The notes beneath the pieces were generated by a model. The model was not told the origin of the DNA and made no database searches. It worked only from the letters and a program-made list of their open reading frames with translations. The translations under genes were made by a program, and so were the position numbers. From Streptomyces sp. CB02400 (GTDB lineage: Bacteria > Actinomycetota > Actinomycetes > Streptomycetales > Streptomycetaceae), in NCBI RefSeq assembly GCF_001905725.1, contig NZ_LIWB01000031.1, positions 1-39,333 of the forward strand: DNA of 39,333 nt, in the 5' to 3' direction. Shown piece after piece: positions 14,782 through 21,905 of the stretch (position 1 is its first letter; the number at the start of each line of letters is the position of its first letter).

Positions 14782-14846
14782 TTTTGCGCCAACGGCTCAC
14801 GGTGCGAGGGGCCGGGAGAGGCTTCCCCCGTTCCCGCCGCCGGAAA

Positions 14847-14863
14847 GTCAAACACAGCTTGAT
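14847..14863. repeat. 17-bp repeat, copy 2
   Basis: GTCAAACACAGCTTGAT, followed by TTTTTC. Partly palindromic TCAA-TTGA ends. Confidence 0.65.
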
Positions 14864-14887
14864 TTTTTCGGCTCGTTCGCGCCGAAA

Positions 14888-14904
14888 GTCAAGTGTTGGT
14901 TGAT
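14888..14904. repeat. 17-bp repeat, copy 3
   Basis: GTCAAGTGTTGGTTGAT, followed by TTCC. It starts 41 bp, about four helical turns, after copy 2. Confidence 0.65.
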
Positions 14905-15024
14905 TTCCAGTGTCCCGATGGCAGCACATTCTGTTCGAGTCGACCCTCCTCCAGGCCGTGCCCCCGAGGGCAGGTCCACGTCGCTGACCTGCGGCATTGC
15001 CGCCCCTCCGAAGCTCCCGGGAGA

Positions 15025-15041
15025 ATCAACCACAGCTTGAG
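15025..15041. repeat. 17-bp repeat, copy 4
   Basis: ATCAACCACAGCTTGAG, followed by TTTCC. The CACAGCTTGA core is shared exactly with copy 2. Confidence 0.65.
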
Positions 15042-15474
15042 TTTCCCCCTCGAATGTGTCCGCCAGGTTGACATTTCGAAACCCCGAATGTGCTCCCCAG
15101 GACAACATGGACTCGGTAAAACCGCAGGTCAGAGCGTTAAAGTTCAGCGCGCCTCTTACCAAAGAGGCGGGTACCGGCGAACGCCCCTGGTGTCTGTCCC
15201 TCATCAGCCGAGTCCCCCTGCTCATCCCTGACCGGCACCACCGAACGCCGACCCCATGGGCGAGGCACCTGACTCTCAACGGGTGGAAGCACCGGCACCA
15301 CCCACATTGCTCAACCACGCTTGTTGTCTTGAAACGTCACGGGAGCAACCACCCGGGACTCGGCCCCGTCGGTGCTGTCCACTGCCCGCACGGCACCACG
15401 GTCCCGCACGCGAAGCGAGCCCAGCCGCTCCTCTGTTGTCTTCACCGTGCAAGAGCCACTTCAAGAAAGCCCGC

Positions 15475-16368
15475 ATGTTCGGAGTGGTGAACGTACGGCG
15501 TGGATTTCTAGCGTTCTGGTCGGCACTGCTGGCCGTGCCACACCTGTCCGGAGTCGCTGAAGGAGCACCTGTGGATCACATGGATCACAAGCCCGGAACG
15601 CCTGGAGCACACGAGATGGGTGACCCCGTGTCCGCCGTGGACACCGCGGGTGCCCTCTTCTTCACCGGATGGGCCGTGGCGATGTGGGCGGCGGTCGCCG
15701 TGCTCGCCTATGCGAACCGGGGCCCGGTGCGGCCCTGGTTGTACCGGACGGCGGTGGGGTTGATCGGCCTGGGGGTCGTCGGGCAGATCGGTCACTTCCA
15801 GGAGCACGTGGCGCAGGCGATCTACTGGATCGCCAACCCGTACTCCCCGGCCTGGATGACTCCCTGGGCGAACAGTTTCGCTCAGGGGATGGGTCAGGTC
15901 GACACGTCCAAACCGGCGCTCGGCATGGAACTGCTCCACCTCGTCGGCAACCTCATCTTCCTGGCCGGTCTGGTCGGCATCGTGCAGATCACGCGGCGGG
16001 TCAGCGGCGAGCTGAAGTCCCGGAAGTGGGCCAGGATGGGTGTGTGGATGCAGGGCATCCACGGTGTGGAGCACCTGGTGCTCACCGTCTCCGTGGCGCT
16101 GGGCGCCAGCCGGGCCATCGGGCTGTCCACCTGGTTCGGTGCGATCGAACCGGGGGTCGCGCTGTCGACGTACCGGGTGTGGTGGCACTTCGTCGCCAAT
16201 CTCGTCGGAACGGCCATTCTGGGGTTCGCGATGCTCCACCTGTGGCGGGAGAAGCGCATCGTCAAGGCGGCCTATCTTCTGGAGCCTGACAACGGCCTCC
16301 TGCATGTGACGGGCGAGGGGATCCGCGAGGACGTGCCGCAGGAGCCCGTGCTGGCAAGCAAGAAGTGA
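15475..16368 (+). CDS. Polytopic membrane protein, His-rich, unknown function
   Basis: A 297-residue integral membrane protein. I chose ATG 15475 because the following NVRRGFLAFWSALLAVPHL reads as a membrane-inserting N-terminus; the frame is open to 15256. At least six hydrophobic segments follow, for example FFTGWAVAMWAAVAVLAYA, TAVGLIGLGVVGQIGHF, LVGNLIFLAGLVGIVQI and FVANLVGTAILGFAML. Histidines lie in or near them (DHMDHK, GHFQEHV, HGVEHLVL, MLHLW), which could bind metal or heme. I do not recognise a named family with certainty. It faces the winged-helix gene 16407-17954 across a perfect 43-bp palindrome. Confidence 0.75.
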   Translation: MFGVVNVRRGFLAFWSALLAVPHLSGVAEGAPVDHMDHKPGTPGAHEMGDPVSAVDTAGALFFTGWAVAMWAAVAVLAYANRGPVRPWLYRTAVGLIGLGVVGQIGHFQEHVAQAIYWIANPYSPAWMTPWANSFAQGMGQVDTSKPALGMELLHLVGNLIFLAGLVGIVQITRRVSGELKSRKWARMGVWMQGIHGVEHLVLTVSVALGASRAIGLSTWFGAIEPGVALSTYRVWWHFVANLVGTAILGFAMLHLWREKRIVKAAYLLEPDNGLLHVTGEGIREDVPQEPVLASKK

Positions 16369-16379
16369 GGCACGGCTGT

Positions 16380-16422
16380 GGCAGTGCTGGAGTGATTACG
16401 GCGTAATCACTCCAGCACTGCC
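16380..16422. terminator. Perfect 43-bp palindrome (21-1-21) between convergent genes
   Basis: Positions 16380-16400 are perfectly complementary to 16402-16422 around a single G at 16401. It starts 12 bp after the stop of the membrane protein gene and includes the last 16 bp of the convergent gene ending at 16407. A bidirectional terminator is the simplest reading. Its core, GATTACGGCGTAATC, also resembles the parS palindrome in plan but not in sequence. Confidence 0.65.
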
Positions 16423-17954
16423 GACTCCTGAGCCGGTGTTGTCGGTGCGGTGCCCACGACCTCCACCCTGCATCTCCAGCACAGGCCGTGGGGGGCCCTG
16501 CGGGAGCAGGTGCCGTCACGGCCTCGGCAGCGGTCCACCAGGACGGGGCCCGACGCCTTCGGTGGTGTCCAGGCCGGACCGTCCGGCCGGCCACCGGCGG
16601 AACGGCTCGGCGGGGACGGTGGAGACGGCAGCGGGGCGGGTGCGGTTTCCCCGTTCCGTGGCGGGACGTACCGGTCCGCGATCACCTCCTGACAGGTGCG
16701 GCAGCGTCGACCCGTCGACCAGAGCGTGCCGGTCTCGCAGTCCGGGTCGGCGCAGCCCCAGCGGGGGAGGGCCACACCGAGCAGCCAGCGTCCGGGATCG
16801 CGGATGTCCTCGACGAAGGTCGCGGCGAGCCGCTGCGTGAGACGGCTCCGCAGGCGTTCGACGCCCGTGCCCGCGTCGAGCTGCCGGGCGATCTCCCGCC
16901 CCAGCCGCCGTTGCACGTAGGTGTTCAGGTCCTTGAGCAGGAAACGCACGGGTTCCAGTACGGAGTGGAGCCGCGGGCTGAAGGTCAGCTGTGGCCCCGC
17001 GTAGGGCCTGTGCCCGGTGCGTACGGGGGAGGGGCTCGTGTCCTCCGCGCGCAGCGCGAGACGGCCGCGCGGTGCGACCGCGGTGGCTGCCTCCCCACCC
17101 ACCTGTCTCTCGCCTACGGCGGGTGAGGTGCGGGCGGTGTCGTCATCGTGTCGGTCAGTTCTCCGGTCTTCCTTGTACGCGAGCGATCCTTCACCAGTCC
17201 GGGTACCTGACCGGTCATCAGGGGAGGCGGGCGGGCGCCCGTCGTGGACCCCGAACAGGTGCCGCCCGTGCTCCCCGGCCCGGCGTTGGACGGTGATCCA
17301 GCCCGACGCGTCCAACTGCTCGACGATACGGGTGACGGCGCCCGTGGTGAGGGGCAGGCCCGCTCGGGGCCCCGAGTGGTGGCGGAGGACTTCGGCGAGC
17401 ACGCGGAAGGTCAGCGGGTGCTTCTGCGCGACGGCGTAGGCGATCACGGCGAAGGCGCGCAGCAGGCGCGGGCGGAGGCACTCGCTGGCGGTCACCGGCA
17501 GCCAGACGAATCGTTCCGTCGATGTCATGGGTCTGACCTGTCGGCGGGCCGTCGTCCCGTATCCGCCGGGAAGGGATCTGCGCCGGCTCTCCGGTAACTC
17601 CACGAGGCCGTCGGGACCGGCCGCGCGGAGCTGGGCCAGGCCGCGTTGCACGGTCGACTCGGACAGCCGCAGGTAGGAGGCGAGCGTGGCGATCCCGGCG
17701 GTGCATCCCTCGGGGCGCTGGGCCAGCGCCTTGACCTTCACATAGACGCTGAGGGCGGCGTCCGAGTAGTGGGGCGACTCCACCAGCCGCATCGGGACCT
17801 TGACCCGCTGTCGTATATACGTACGAGAAGGGGGCAGGGCGCCGTCGGGCATCGGGAACCGGTCGGGTTCGCGGGGTGCGGAAAGTTGCCCAAAAGGGGG
17901 TGTACTTGCGGATGCGAGCTGAGAGGGCTGGTCAATGCCGCAGCTTTGCTCCAT
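16407..17954 (-). CDS. Winged-helix protein with C-terminal Cys motifs
   Basis: About 515 residues if it starts at ATG 17954 (MEQSCGIDQP); another ATG 15 residues earlier and an open frame to 18122 make the start uncertain. A winged-helix region follows an RVKVPMRLVESPHYSDAALS lead: VKALAQRPEGCTAGIATLAS, LRLSESTVQRGLAQL. A second helical region (PRLLRAFAVIAYAVAQKHPL ... TTGAVTRIVEQLDASGWI) looks like a second HTH. The C-terminus holds CADPDC...CRTCQE and CRGRDGTCS...LCWRC, two probable zinc-binding clusters. Such proteins are found on Streptomyces plasmids and chromosome arms; the function is not known to me. Confidence 0.7.
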   Translation of the reverse strand: MEQSCGIDQPSQLASASTPPFGQLSAPREPDRFPMPDGALPPSRTYIRQRVKVPMRLVESPHYSDAALSVYVKVKALAQRPEGCTAGIATLASYLRLSESTVQRGLAQLRAAGPDGLVELPESRRRSLPGGYGTTARRQVRPMTSTERFVWLPVTASECLRPRLLRAFAVIAYAVAQKHPLTFRVLAEVLRHHSGPRAGLPLTTGAVTRIVEQLDASGWITVQRRAGEHGRHLFGVHDGRPPASPDDRSGTRTGEGSLAYKEDRRTDRHDDDTARTSPAVGERQVGGEAATAVAPRGRLALRAEDTSPSPVRTGHRPYAGPQLTFSPRLHSVLEPVRFLLKDLNTYVQRRLGREIARQLDAGTGVERLRSRLTQRLAATFVEDIRDPGRWLLGVALPRWGCADPDCETGTLWSTGRRCRTCQEVIADRYVPPRNGETAPAPLPSPPSPPSRSAGGRPDGPAWTPPKASGPVLVDRCRGRDGTCSRRAPHGLCWRCRVEVVGTAPTTPAQESAVLE

Positions 17955-18184
17955 GATGAGGGGCGTCTCCTGGTAGGGGGCATGACGAAGCCGTCGCATG
18001 GCTTCGAGGTTCGTCCGGAACCGAAGAGGGCCCTGGGGAGTGGCATCCCGAGGGGCCTTCGCCCGTCGGGCAGACGGCTCGACGGGTGGCATGACACATG
18101 GCTGTGAGCCCAGTGGTGGCACACTGGGTCCAGCCCTTTCAACTCTTCTCGCGGCGTCGTGGCGTCGTGGCGGTGAAACCGCGG
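17955..18184. other. Upstream region of the Cys-motif winged-helix gene
   Basis: The minus-strand frame of the preceding gene stays open to 18122, so its N-terminus may lie here. Otherwise no gene is recognised. Confidence 0.3.
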
Positions 18185-18208
18185 ACGGCCCGCCCGAAGG
18201 CGGGCCGT
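18185..18208 (-). terminator. Hairpin terminator of the AfsA-like gene
   Basis: ACGGCCCGCC (18185-18194), loop CGAA, then a perfect 10-bp complement (18199-18208); on the minus strand the loop reads TTCG. It lies 8 bp after the AfsA-like stop at 18216. Confidence 0.75.
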
Positions 18209-18215
18209 GGCTCGT

Positions 18216-19175
18216 TCACGGCGCCGTGTCGACCATCTCGGTCGTCGCGGTGAAGGCGAGTTCTTCTCCCTGGAACGCGTTGACGCGGACCGTTTGGCGT
18301 CCGTCGCGCGTCGGTGCGGCCTCGGCGGCCGGAGCGGCCGGAGCCGTCTCGATCCAGCAGGGTTCGTCGAACTCGACGTACTTCTTGAAGGTCGCGTCCA
18401 TCGACGCCGGTGCCGCGCCGGCCGGGAACGGCCGTATGGCGTGTGCCACCTGGCGTACGGACTCCAGGAGCAGCATTCCGGGCACGTGGTCGACGGGGTG
18501 GTCGAAGAGCACCGGGTGTCCGGTGTCGACGCGCAGTTGCCAGCGCTGTCGCTGCTGGGTGGGTGACAGGACGATGTCCCGCAGCCGGTGGCGGTTCACC
18601 GCGGTCCGTTCGACCGGCCGGGGCGCTGCGGGCGCGTTCAGGAAGGCGCCGAAGTCGCCGGCCCGTCCGGCGCGCAGCCGCCGGTAGACGGCGGGGGAGT
18701 GGCAGCCGAAGTGCGTGTCCGCCACCGCGAGGAGGGCACCGTCGCGCACCGCCTCGATGTGCATGGACATCGACGCGGGGATCGACCGGAAGAAACGGAT
18801 GTCCGAGCACGTCACGTGCAGTTCGAGCTCGGCCGGGTTCAGCTCGAGGCCCATCGCGTCCATGTTGACCGAGTACTGGAAGCGGGACCAGCTCAACTGG
18901 TGGCCCAGGGGCACGTCGTAGGCGACGTGGGCCAGCAGGGGGAACGTCTGACGGACGGTCTCGCAGAGCAGCAGCGGGTCGTAGAGCCCGTTCTCGCACT
19001 CGTAGAAGCTGTGGCTGCGCGGCCACTGGGCGCTCACGGTGAACGAGGCGGGTCCCGCCTTCGTCCATTCCGTGAGGAACACTTCCGCCAGGGCTGCGCG
19101 GTGCACGTACTCCTTGGCGACTGTGGTGGTCAGGAGCGGTCTTGCAGCAGCAGGGTTCTCCGCAGTGGTGAGCAT
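18216..19175 (-). CDS. AfsA-type gamma-butyrolactone synthase
   Basis: A 319-residue protein, full length for the A-factor biosynthesis family. It carries two AfsA hot-dog repeats: the first around KEYVHRAALAEVFLTEW and GLYDPLLLCETVRQTFPLLAH, the second around VLFDHPVDHVPGMLLLESVRQVAHAI. The AfsA family joins dihydroxyacetone phosphate to a beta-ketoacyl chain, the committed step to gamma-butyrolactone signals. The ATG at 19175 follows a GGGGGAT ribosome binding site. The gene is divergent from the ArpA-type receptor at 19288, the classic arrangement in which receptor and signal control both genes. The signal structure cannot be predicted. Confidence 0.93.
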   Translation of the reverse strand: MLTTAENPAAARPLLTTTVAKEYVHRAALAEVFLTEWTKAGPASFTVSAQWPRSHSFYECENGLYDPLLLCETVRQTFPLLAHVAYDVPLGHQLSWSRFQYSVNMDAMGLELNPAELELHVTCSDIRFFRSIPASMSMHIEAVRDGALLAVADTHFGCHSPAVYRRLRAGRAGDFGAFLNAPAAPRPVERTAVNRHRLRDIVLSPTQQRQRWQLRVDTGHPVLFDHPVDHVPGMLLLESVRQVAHAIRPFPAGAAPASMDATFKKYVEFDEPCWIETAPAAPAAEAAPTRDGRQTVRVNAFQGEELAFTATTEMVDTAP

Positions 19176-19238
19176 GACTATCCCCCGGAAGCAGAGTGAG
19201 TGGGCGCCTTCTGCCTACCGGCCGAAGGCGTTGCCCTG

Positions 19239-19263
19239 TAAAATAGGGGCGTTCGTTTTTTTT
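19239..19263. promoter_or_regulatory. Candidate autoregulatory element (ARE) in the divergent promoter
   Basis: TAAAATAGGGGCGTTCGTTTTTTTT: A-run and T-run flank a GC core, the look of gamma-butyrolactone-receptor operators. It sits between the AfsA-like and receptor genes and overlaps the spacer of the minus-strand promoter below, which would let the receptor block it. Assignment rests on shape and context; the match to published consensus is only partial. Confidence 0.6.
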
Positions 19264-19268
19264 GTCGA
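19240..19268 (-). promoter_or_regulatory. Promoter of the AfsA-like gene
   Basis: On the minus strand TCGACA (-35, 19263-19268), a 17-bp spacer and TATTTT (-10, 19240-19245). The AfsA-like ATG lies about 65 nt downstream. The candidate ARE covers the spacer. Confidence 0.55.
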
Positions 19269-19287
19269 GAGTGATCGAGGCACTGAG

Positions 19288-19914
19288 ATGGCTGAGCCGA
19301 AGCAGGAACGGGCTGTGAAGACCCGGGAGACGATCCTGTACGCGGCTGCGGAGATCTTCGACGAGTGCGGTTACAGCGGAGCCAGCATCAGCAAGATCAT
19401 GAACCGGGCCCAGGTGACCCAGGGCGGCATGTACTTCCACTTCAAGTCCAAGAGGAGTCTGGCGCAGGCCGTGCTGGCCCACCAGCAGGAGTTCGTGCAC
19501 TTCTCCGTGGAGACGGCCGGCCTTCAGAAGCTGATCGACCTCACCTTCTTCCTCGCCCGCGAGCTGCAGAACAACGTGCTGTTCCGGGCCAGCGTGCGGC
19601 TCGCCGTCGAGCAGGGCGAGTTCGGGGCCCGTGACGACACGGCGTACCAGGAGTGGGTGAACGAGTTCCGCGGGCTGCTGCGTGAGGCCCGGGGACGAGG
19701 CGAACTGCTCGCCGACGTCGACGAGACGGAGTTCGCCAACGTGCTCGTCGGCGCCTACAGCGGCATCCAGGTGTTCTCCAACGTCGCCAGCGAACGCGTC
19801 GATCTGCCGGAACGCATCGTGTCGATGTGGCGTTACCTGCTCCCCGCCGTCGCCACTCCGCAGGCCAGGGCGAAGCTCTCGTTCCCGGCGGACCCCCAGC
19901 GGCTGGCCGCATGA
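19288..19914 (+). CDS. ArpA/ScbR-type gamma-butyrolactone receptor (TetR family)
   Basis: A 208-residue TetR-family protein starting at ATG 19288, with GAGG about 8 bases upstream. Residues 8-52 are the HTH domain: AVKTRETILYAAAEIFDECG, YSGASISKIMNRAQ, and VTQGGMYFHFKSKRSLAQAV, where the GGMYFHF recognition region is characteristic of the ArpA subfamily. The rest is the ligand-binding dimerisation domain. In this family the apo-protein represses target promoters and releases DNA on binding the butyrolactone. It is divergent from the AfsA-like gene and overlaps the next gene by 4 nt (ATGA at 19911), so receptor and reductase are co-translated. Confidence 0.93.
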   Translation: MAEPKQERAVKTRETILYAAAEIFDECGYSGASISKIMNRAQVTQGGMYFHFKSKRSLAQAVLAHQQEFVHFSVETAGLQKLIDLTFFLARELQNNVLFRASVRLAVEQGEFGARDDTAYQEWVNEFRGLLREARGRGELLADVDETEFANVLVGAYSGIQVFSNVASERVDLPERIVSMWRYLLPAVATPQARAKLSFPADPQRLAA

Positions 19915-20903
19915 GACCGTTGCGCGTGGTGCTGACCGGCGCCACCGGGTTCATCGGTTCGACGGTGCTCCGCGAACTCGCCGGGCACCGCACGGGGGAA
20001 GATGCCGGCCCGGGTGAACGCCTGGTCGTCCGGGCGGTCGGCAGACGGCGGCCGGAGGGCGCCGGTCCGGTCGACGAGTGGGTCCGGGCGGACATGGCGC
20101 GGCCCCGGACGCTGCGCGGCGTGTGCGAGGGGGCCGACGTGCTCCTCCACATGGCCGCCGTCATCAGCCCGGACGAGTCCGAGTGCGCCGCGGTCAACGT
20201 CGACGGGACGGCCGCTCTGATGCGGGAGGCGGCCCGGTGCGGCGTGAGCCGCGTCGTGCACCTGTCGACGGCGGCGGTGTACGGTCCCGGCCCGCACCGG
20301 GGGACCGGGGTGAACGAGGTCGCCCCCGCGCCCGTCTCCCCGGCCAGTCGCACCCGGCTGGCCGGGGAGACCCATGCCCTGGCCGCGGGCGCCACCGTGC
20401 TGCGTCCGGGACTGGTGCTCGGCAGGGGGGACCGCTGGGTCGTGCCGTTGCTCGCCCAGTGCCTGCGCGCCGTTCCCGCGGTGTGGGACGGCGGACGGGG
20501 CCTGGTGTCCGCGGTGGCCGTGGACGACCTGGCGCGGCTCGTCGCCCACCTCGCACTCGCCCCCGGGCGGGCCGACGGGAGGGCCGACGGCCCCGGCGGC
20601 ATCTGGCACGCGAGCCACCCCCGGCCGGTGCGCGTGGGGGACCTGCTGCGCACCCTGGCGCGGTACGACGTACTGCCCGCCGTGACGGCGGAGCTGCCCT
20701 GGCAGGAGTGCCTGGAGCGGCTGAGAGCCGCGCGGATTCCCGTGAGCGAGCGTCAGTTCGCCCTGGTCGCCACCGACCACTGGTACCGGAGCGACGAGGT
20801 CTGGCGGGTCGCCGGGTGTTCCCCGGGGCCGTCGCCGCTGGCGCGGGTGGAAGACGCCGCTCCGTGGTACCGGTCGGCCGTGGCCGCCCGGCAGGGCGGC
20901 TGA
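19911..20903 (+). CDS. NAD(P)-dependent epimerase/reductase, probable signal-modifying enzyme
   Basis: A 330-residue extended-SDR protein. The Rossmann motif GATGFIGSTVLREL lies at residues 10-23, HMAAV follows the fourth strand, and HLSTAAVYGPG carries the usual Ser-Thr/Tyr region; the expected YxxxK is replaced by SPASRTRLAGE, so the catalytic Tyr may be missing or displaced. The C-terminal half resembles the substrate-binding domain. ATG 19911 overlaps the receptor stop. Reductases next to afsA-type genes act on butenolide or 6-keto intermediates of butyrolactone synthesis; I infer that role from position. The apparent loss of the canonical Tyr should be kept in mind. Confidence 0.82.
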   Translation: MRPLRVVLTGATGFIGSTVLRELAGHRTGEDAGPGERLVVRAVGRRRPEGAGPVDEWVRADMARPRTLRGVCEGADVLLHMAAVISPDESECAAVNVDGTAALMREAARCGVSRVVHLSTAAVYGPGPHRGTGVNEVAPAPVSPASRTRLAGETHALAAGATVLRPGLVLGRGDRWVVPLLAQCLRAVPAVWDGGRGLVSAVAVDDLARLVAHLALAPGRADGRADGPGGIWHASHPRPVRVGDLLRTLARYDVLPAVTAELPWQECLERLRAARIPVSERQFALVATDHWYRSDEVWRVAGCSPGPSPLARVEDAAPWYRSAVAARQGG

Positions 20904-20909
20904 GGAAGG

Positions 20910-21599
20910 TTACGACGGTTCGGGCTTCAGCGGCGACGCCGATCGCGGAGCCGGCAACGGCACTTTGGCGTTCCCGGGGTGCCGTGGATGCCCTGGGCTC
21001 TCCGGGCCGGGCGGGTCGGCCGACACCCCCGTGAGCGTGAGCCTCCAGACGGTGCGCAGGCGTGCGACGACGTTCCCGAGTTCCGACTCGTCCTCGACCC
21101 TGCCGCGCAGGTACACCTCCGCTCCGTCGGTCAGGTGCTCGACCAGCGTCATCACGTCGGCGGCCGGGGCGCTCTCCCGGAGCTGACCGGTCGCGTGCGC
21201 CTCGTCGAGGAGCTTGCGCACGGTCGGCAGCCAGGCCTGTGACCAGGAGGCCGAGCCCGGGCGTTCCCTGCTCAGCCGGATGGCGGCACGGACCGAGGCC
21301 TTCTCCTCCATGAGCCGGGCCAGTTCGAGGGTGAGGCCGACCACCTGGCACAGTGCCTGGCGGTCCGCGTAGGCATGGCCGTCCAGTGCGGCGAGGGTCA
21401 CGGACCGCCCCTCCGCCTGTACGGCGTCGGCCAGTTCCTGCTTGGTCGGGAAGTGGAAGGTCAGTGCCCCGACCGACATGCCGGCCAGCTGGCTGATGCG
21501 GGACAGCGACGTGCCGTCGTAACCGGCGCGGGCGAACTCCGCGGAGGCCGCCGTGATCACGGCCGCGCGGGTGCGCAGGGCCCTCTCCTGTCTCACCAT
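20910..21599 (-). CDS. Second ArpA-type TetR regulator (pseudo-receptor candidate)
   Basis: A 229-residue TetR-family protein starting at ATG 21599. The HTH reads TRAAVITAASAEFARAGYDG, SLSRISQLAGMSVGALTFHF, PTKQELADAV, again the ArpA subfamily (GALTFHF). The ligand domain follows, with an extra Pro-rich tail of about 40 residues (SADPPGPESPGHPRHPGN...). Butyrolactone clusters often hold a second, ligand-divergent receptor that responds to antibiotics; this is a good candidate. It converges on the reductase and is divergent from the IS701-like gene, with an ARE-like site in between, closer to the IS701-like gene. Confidence 0.88.
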   Translation of the reverse strand: MVRQERALRTRAAVITAASAEFARAGYDGTSLSRISQLAGMSVGALTFHFPTKQELADAVQAEGRSVTLAALDGHAYADRQALCQVVGLTLELARLMEEKASVRAAIRLSRERPGSASWSQAWLPTVRKLLDEAHATGQLRESAPAADVMTLVEHLTDGAEVYLRGRVEDESELGNVVARLRTVWRLTLTGVSADPPGPESPGHPRHPGNAKVPLPAPRSASPLKPEPS

Positions 21600-21905
21600 G
21601 TCGCCTCCTCGGGCATGTGACGGGGCATCGGGCGCGGGCGGAAGGCCGGCGGTCCCGCTTGCGGTGGCGGTCTTCTCCGTGTGACAGCCAGTGATCGTGA
21701 CAGACCGCGGCCCGGTGGTACGCGGCCCGGCGGCAAGGGGGCCGGTGGGCGAACTGCCCGGTCAGAGGGCGGTTCGGAGGGGGGCGGGCCGGCCAACTTG
21801 GCGAAGTGCATTCGTCAACTCCCCGGAGTCGAGAAAAAAAGAGGTTGTTCGCTATTATTTTAGCGCGGTCGGCAGCCGCGGACCGATCCAGGGAGGGAAC
21901 TTGCC
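21600..21905. other. Divergent regulatory gap of the second receptor and the IS701-like gene
   Basis: About 300 bp. No gene is recognised. Its right end is strikingly AT-rich against the GC-rich surroundings and contains the ARE-like site; the left part should hold the promoter of the second TetR gene. Confidence 0.5.
21833..21866. promoter_or_regulatory. AT-rich ARE-like operator upstream of the IS701-like gene
   Basis: An A-run (AAAAAAA at 21834-21840), GAGGTTGTTCGC, then TATTATTTTAGCG. It holds a TATTAT -10-like hexamer (21853-21858) and a CGCTA/TAGCG inverted repeat (21850-21865). Read on the minus strand it starts TAAAATA, as does the candidate ARE at 19239. It is 40-70 bp upstream of the ATG at 21906, so the next gene may be under butyrolactone control. 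Confidence 0.5.

Larger units (their letters stand above)
14721..15474. other. Intergenic candidate origin region
   Basis: About 750 bp without a recognisable gene. It holds the four 17-bp repeats (14765-15041), two CGAATGTG direct repeats (at about 15052 and 15084) and a small hairpin CGCCTCTT-ACCA-AAGAGGCG at 15150-15169. It separates the winged-helix operon (minus) from the membrane protein (plus). The repeats make it the best candidate replication origin in the window. Confidence 0.5.

Noticed and set aside
16380..16422. Fifth parS site
   Set aside because: Same plan as the ParB palindrome but the arm bases differ; a terminator explains the position.
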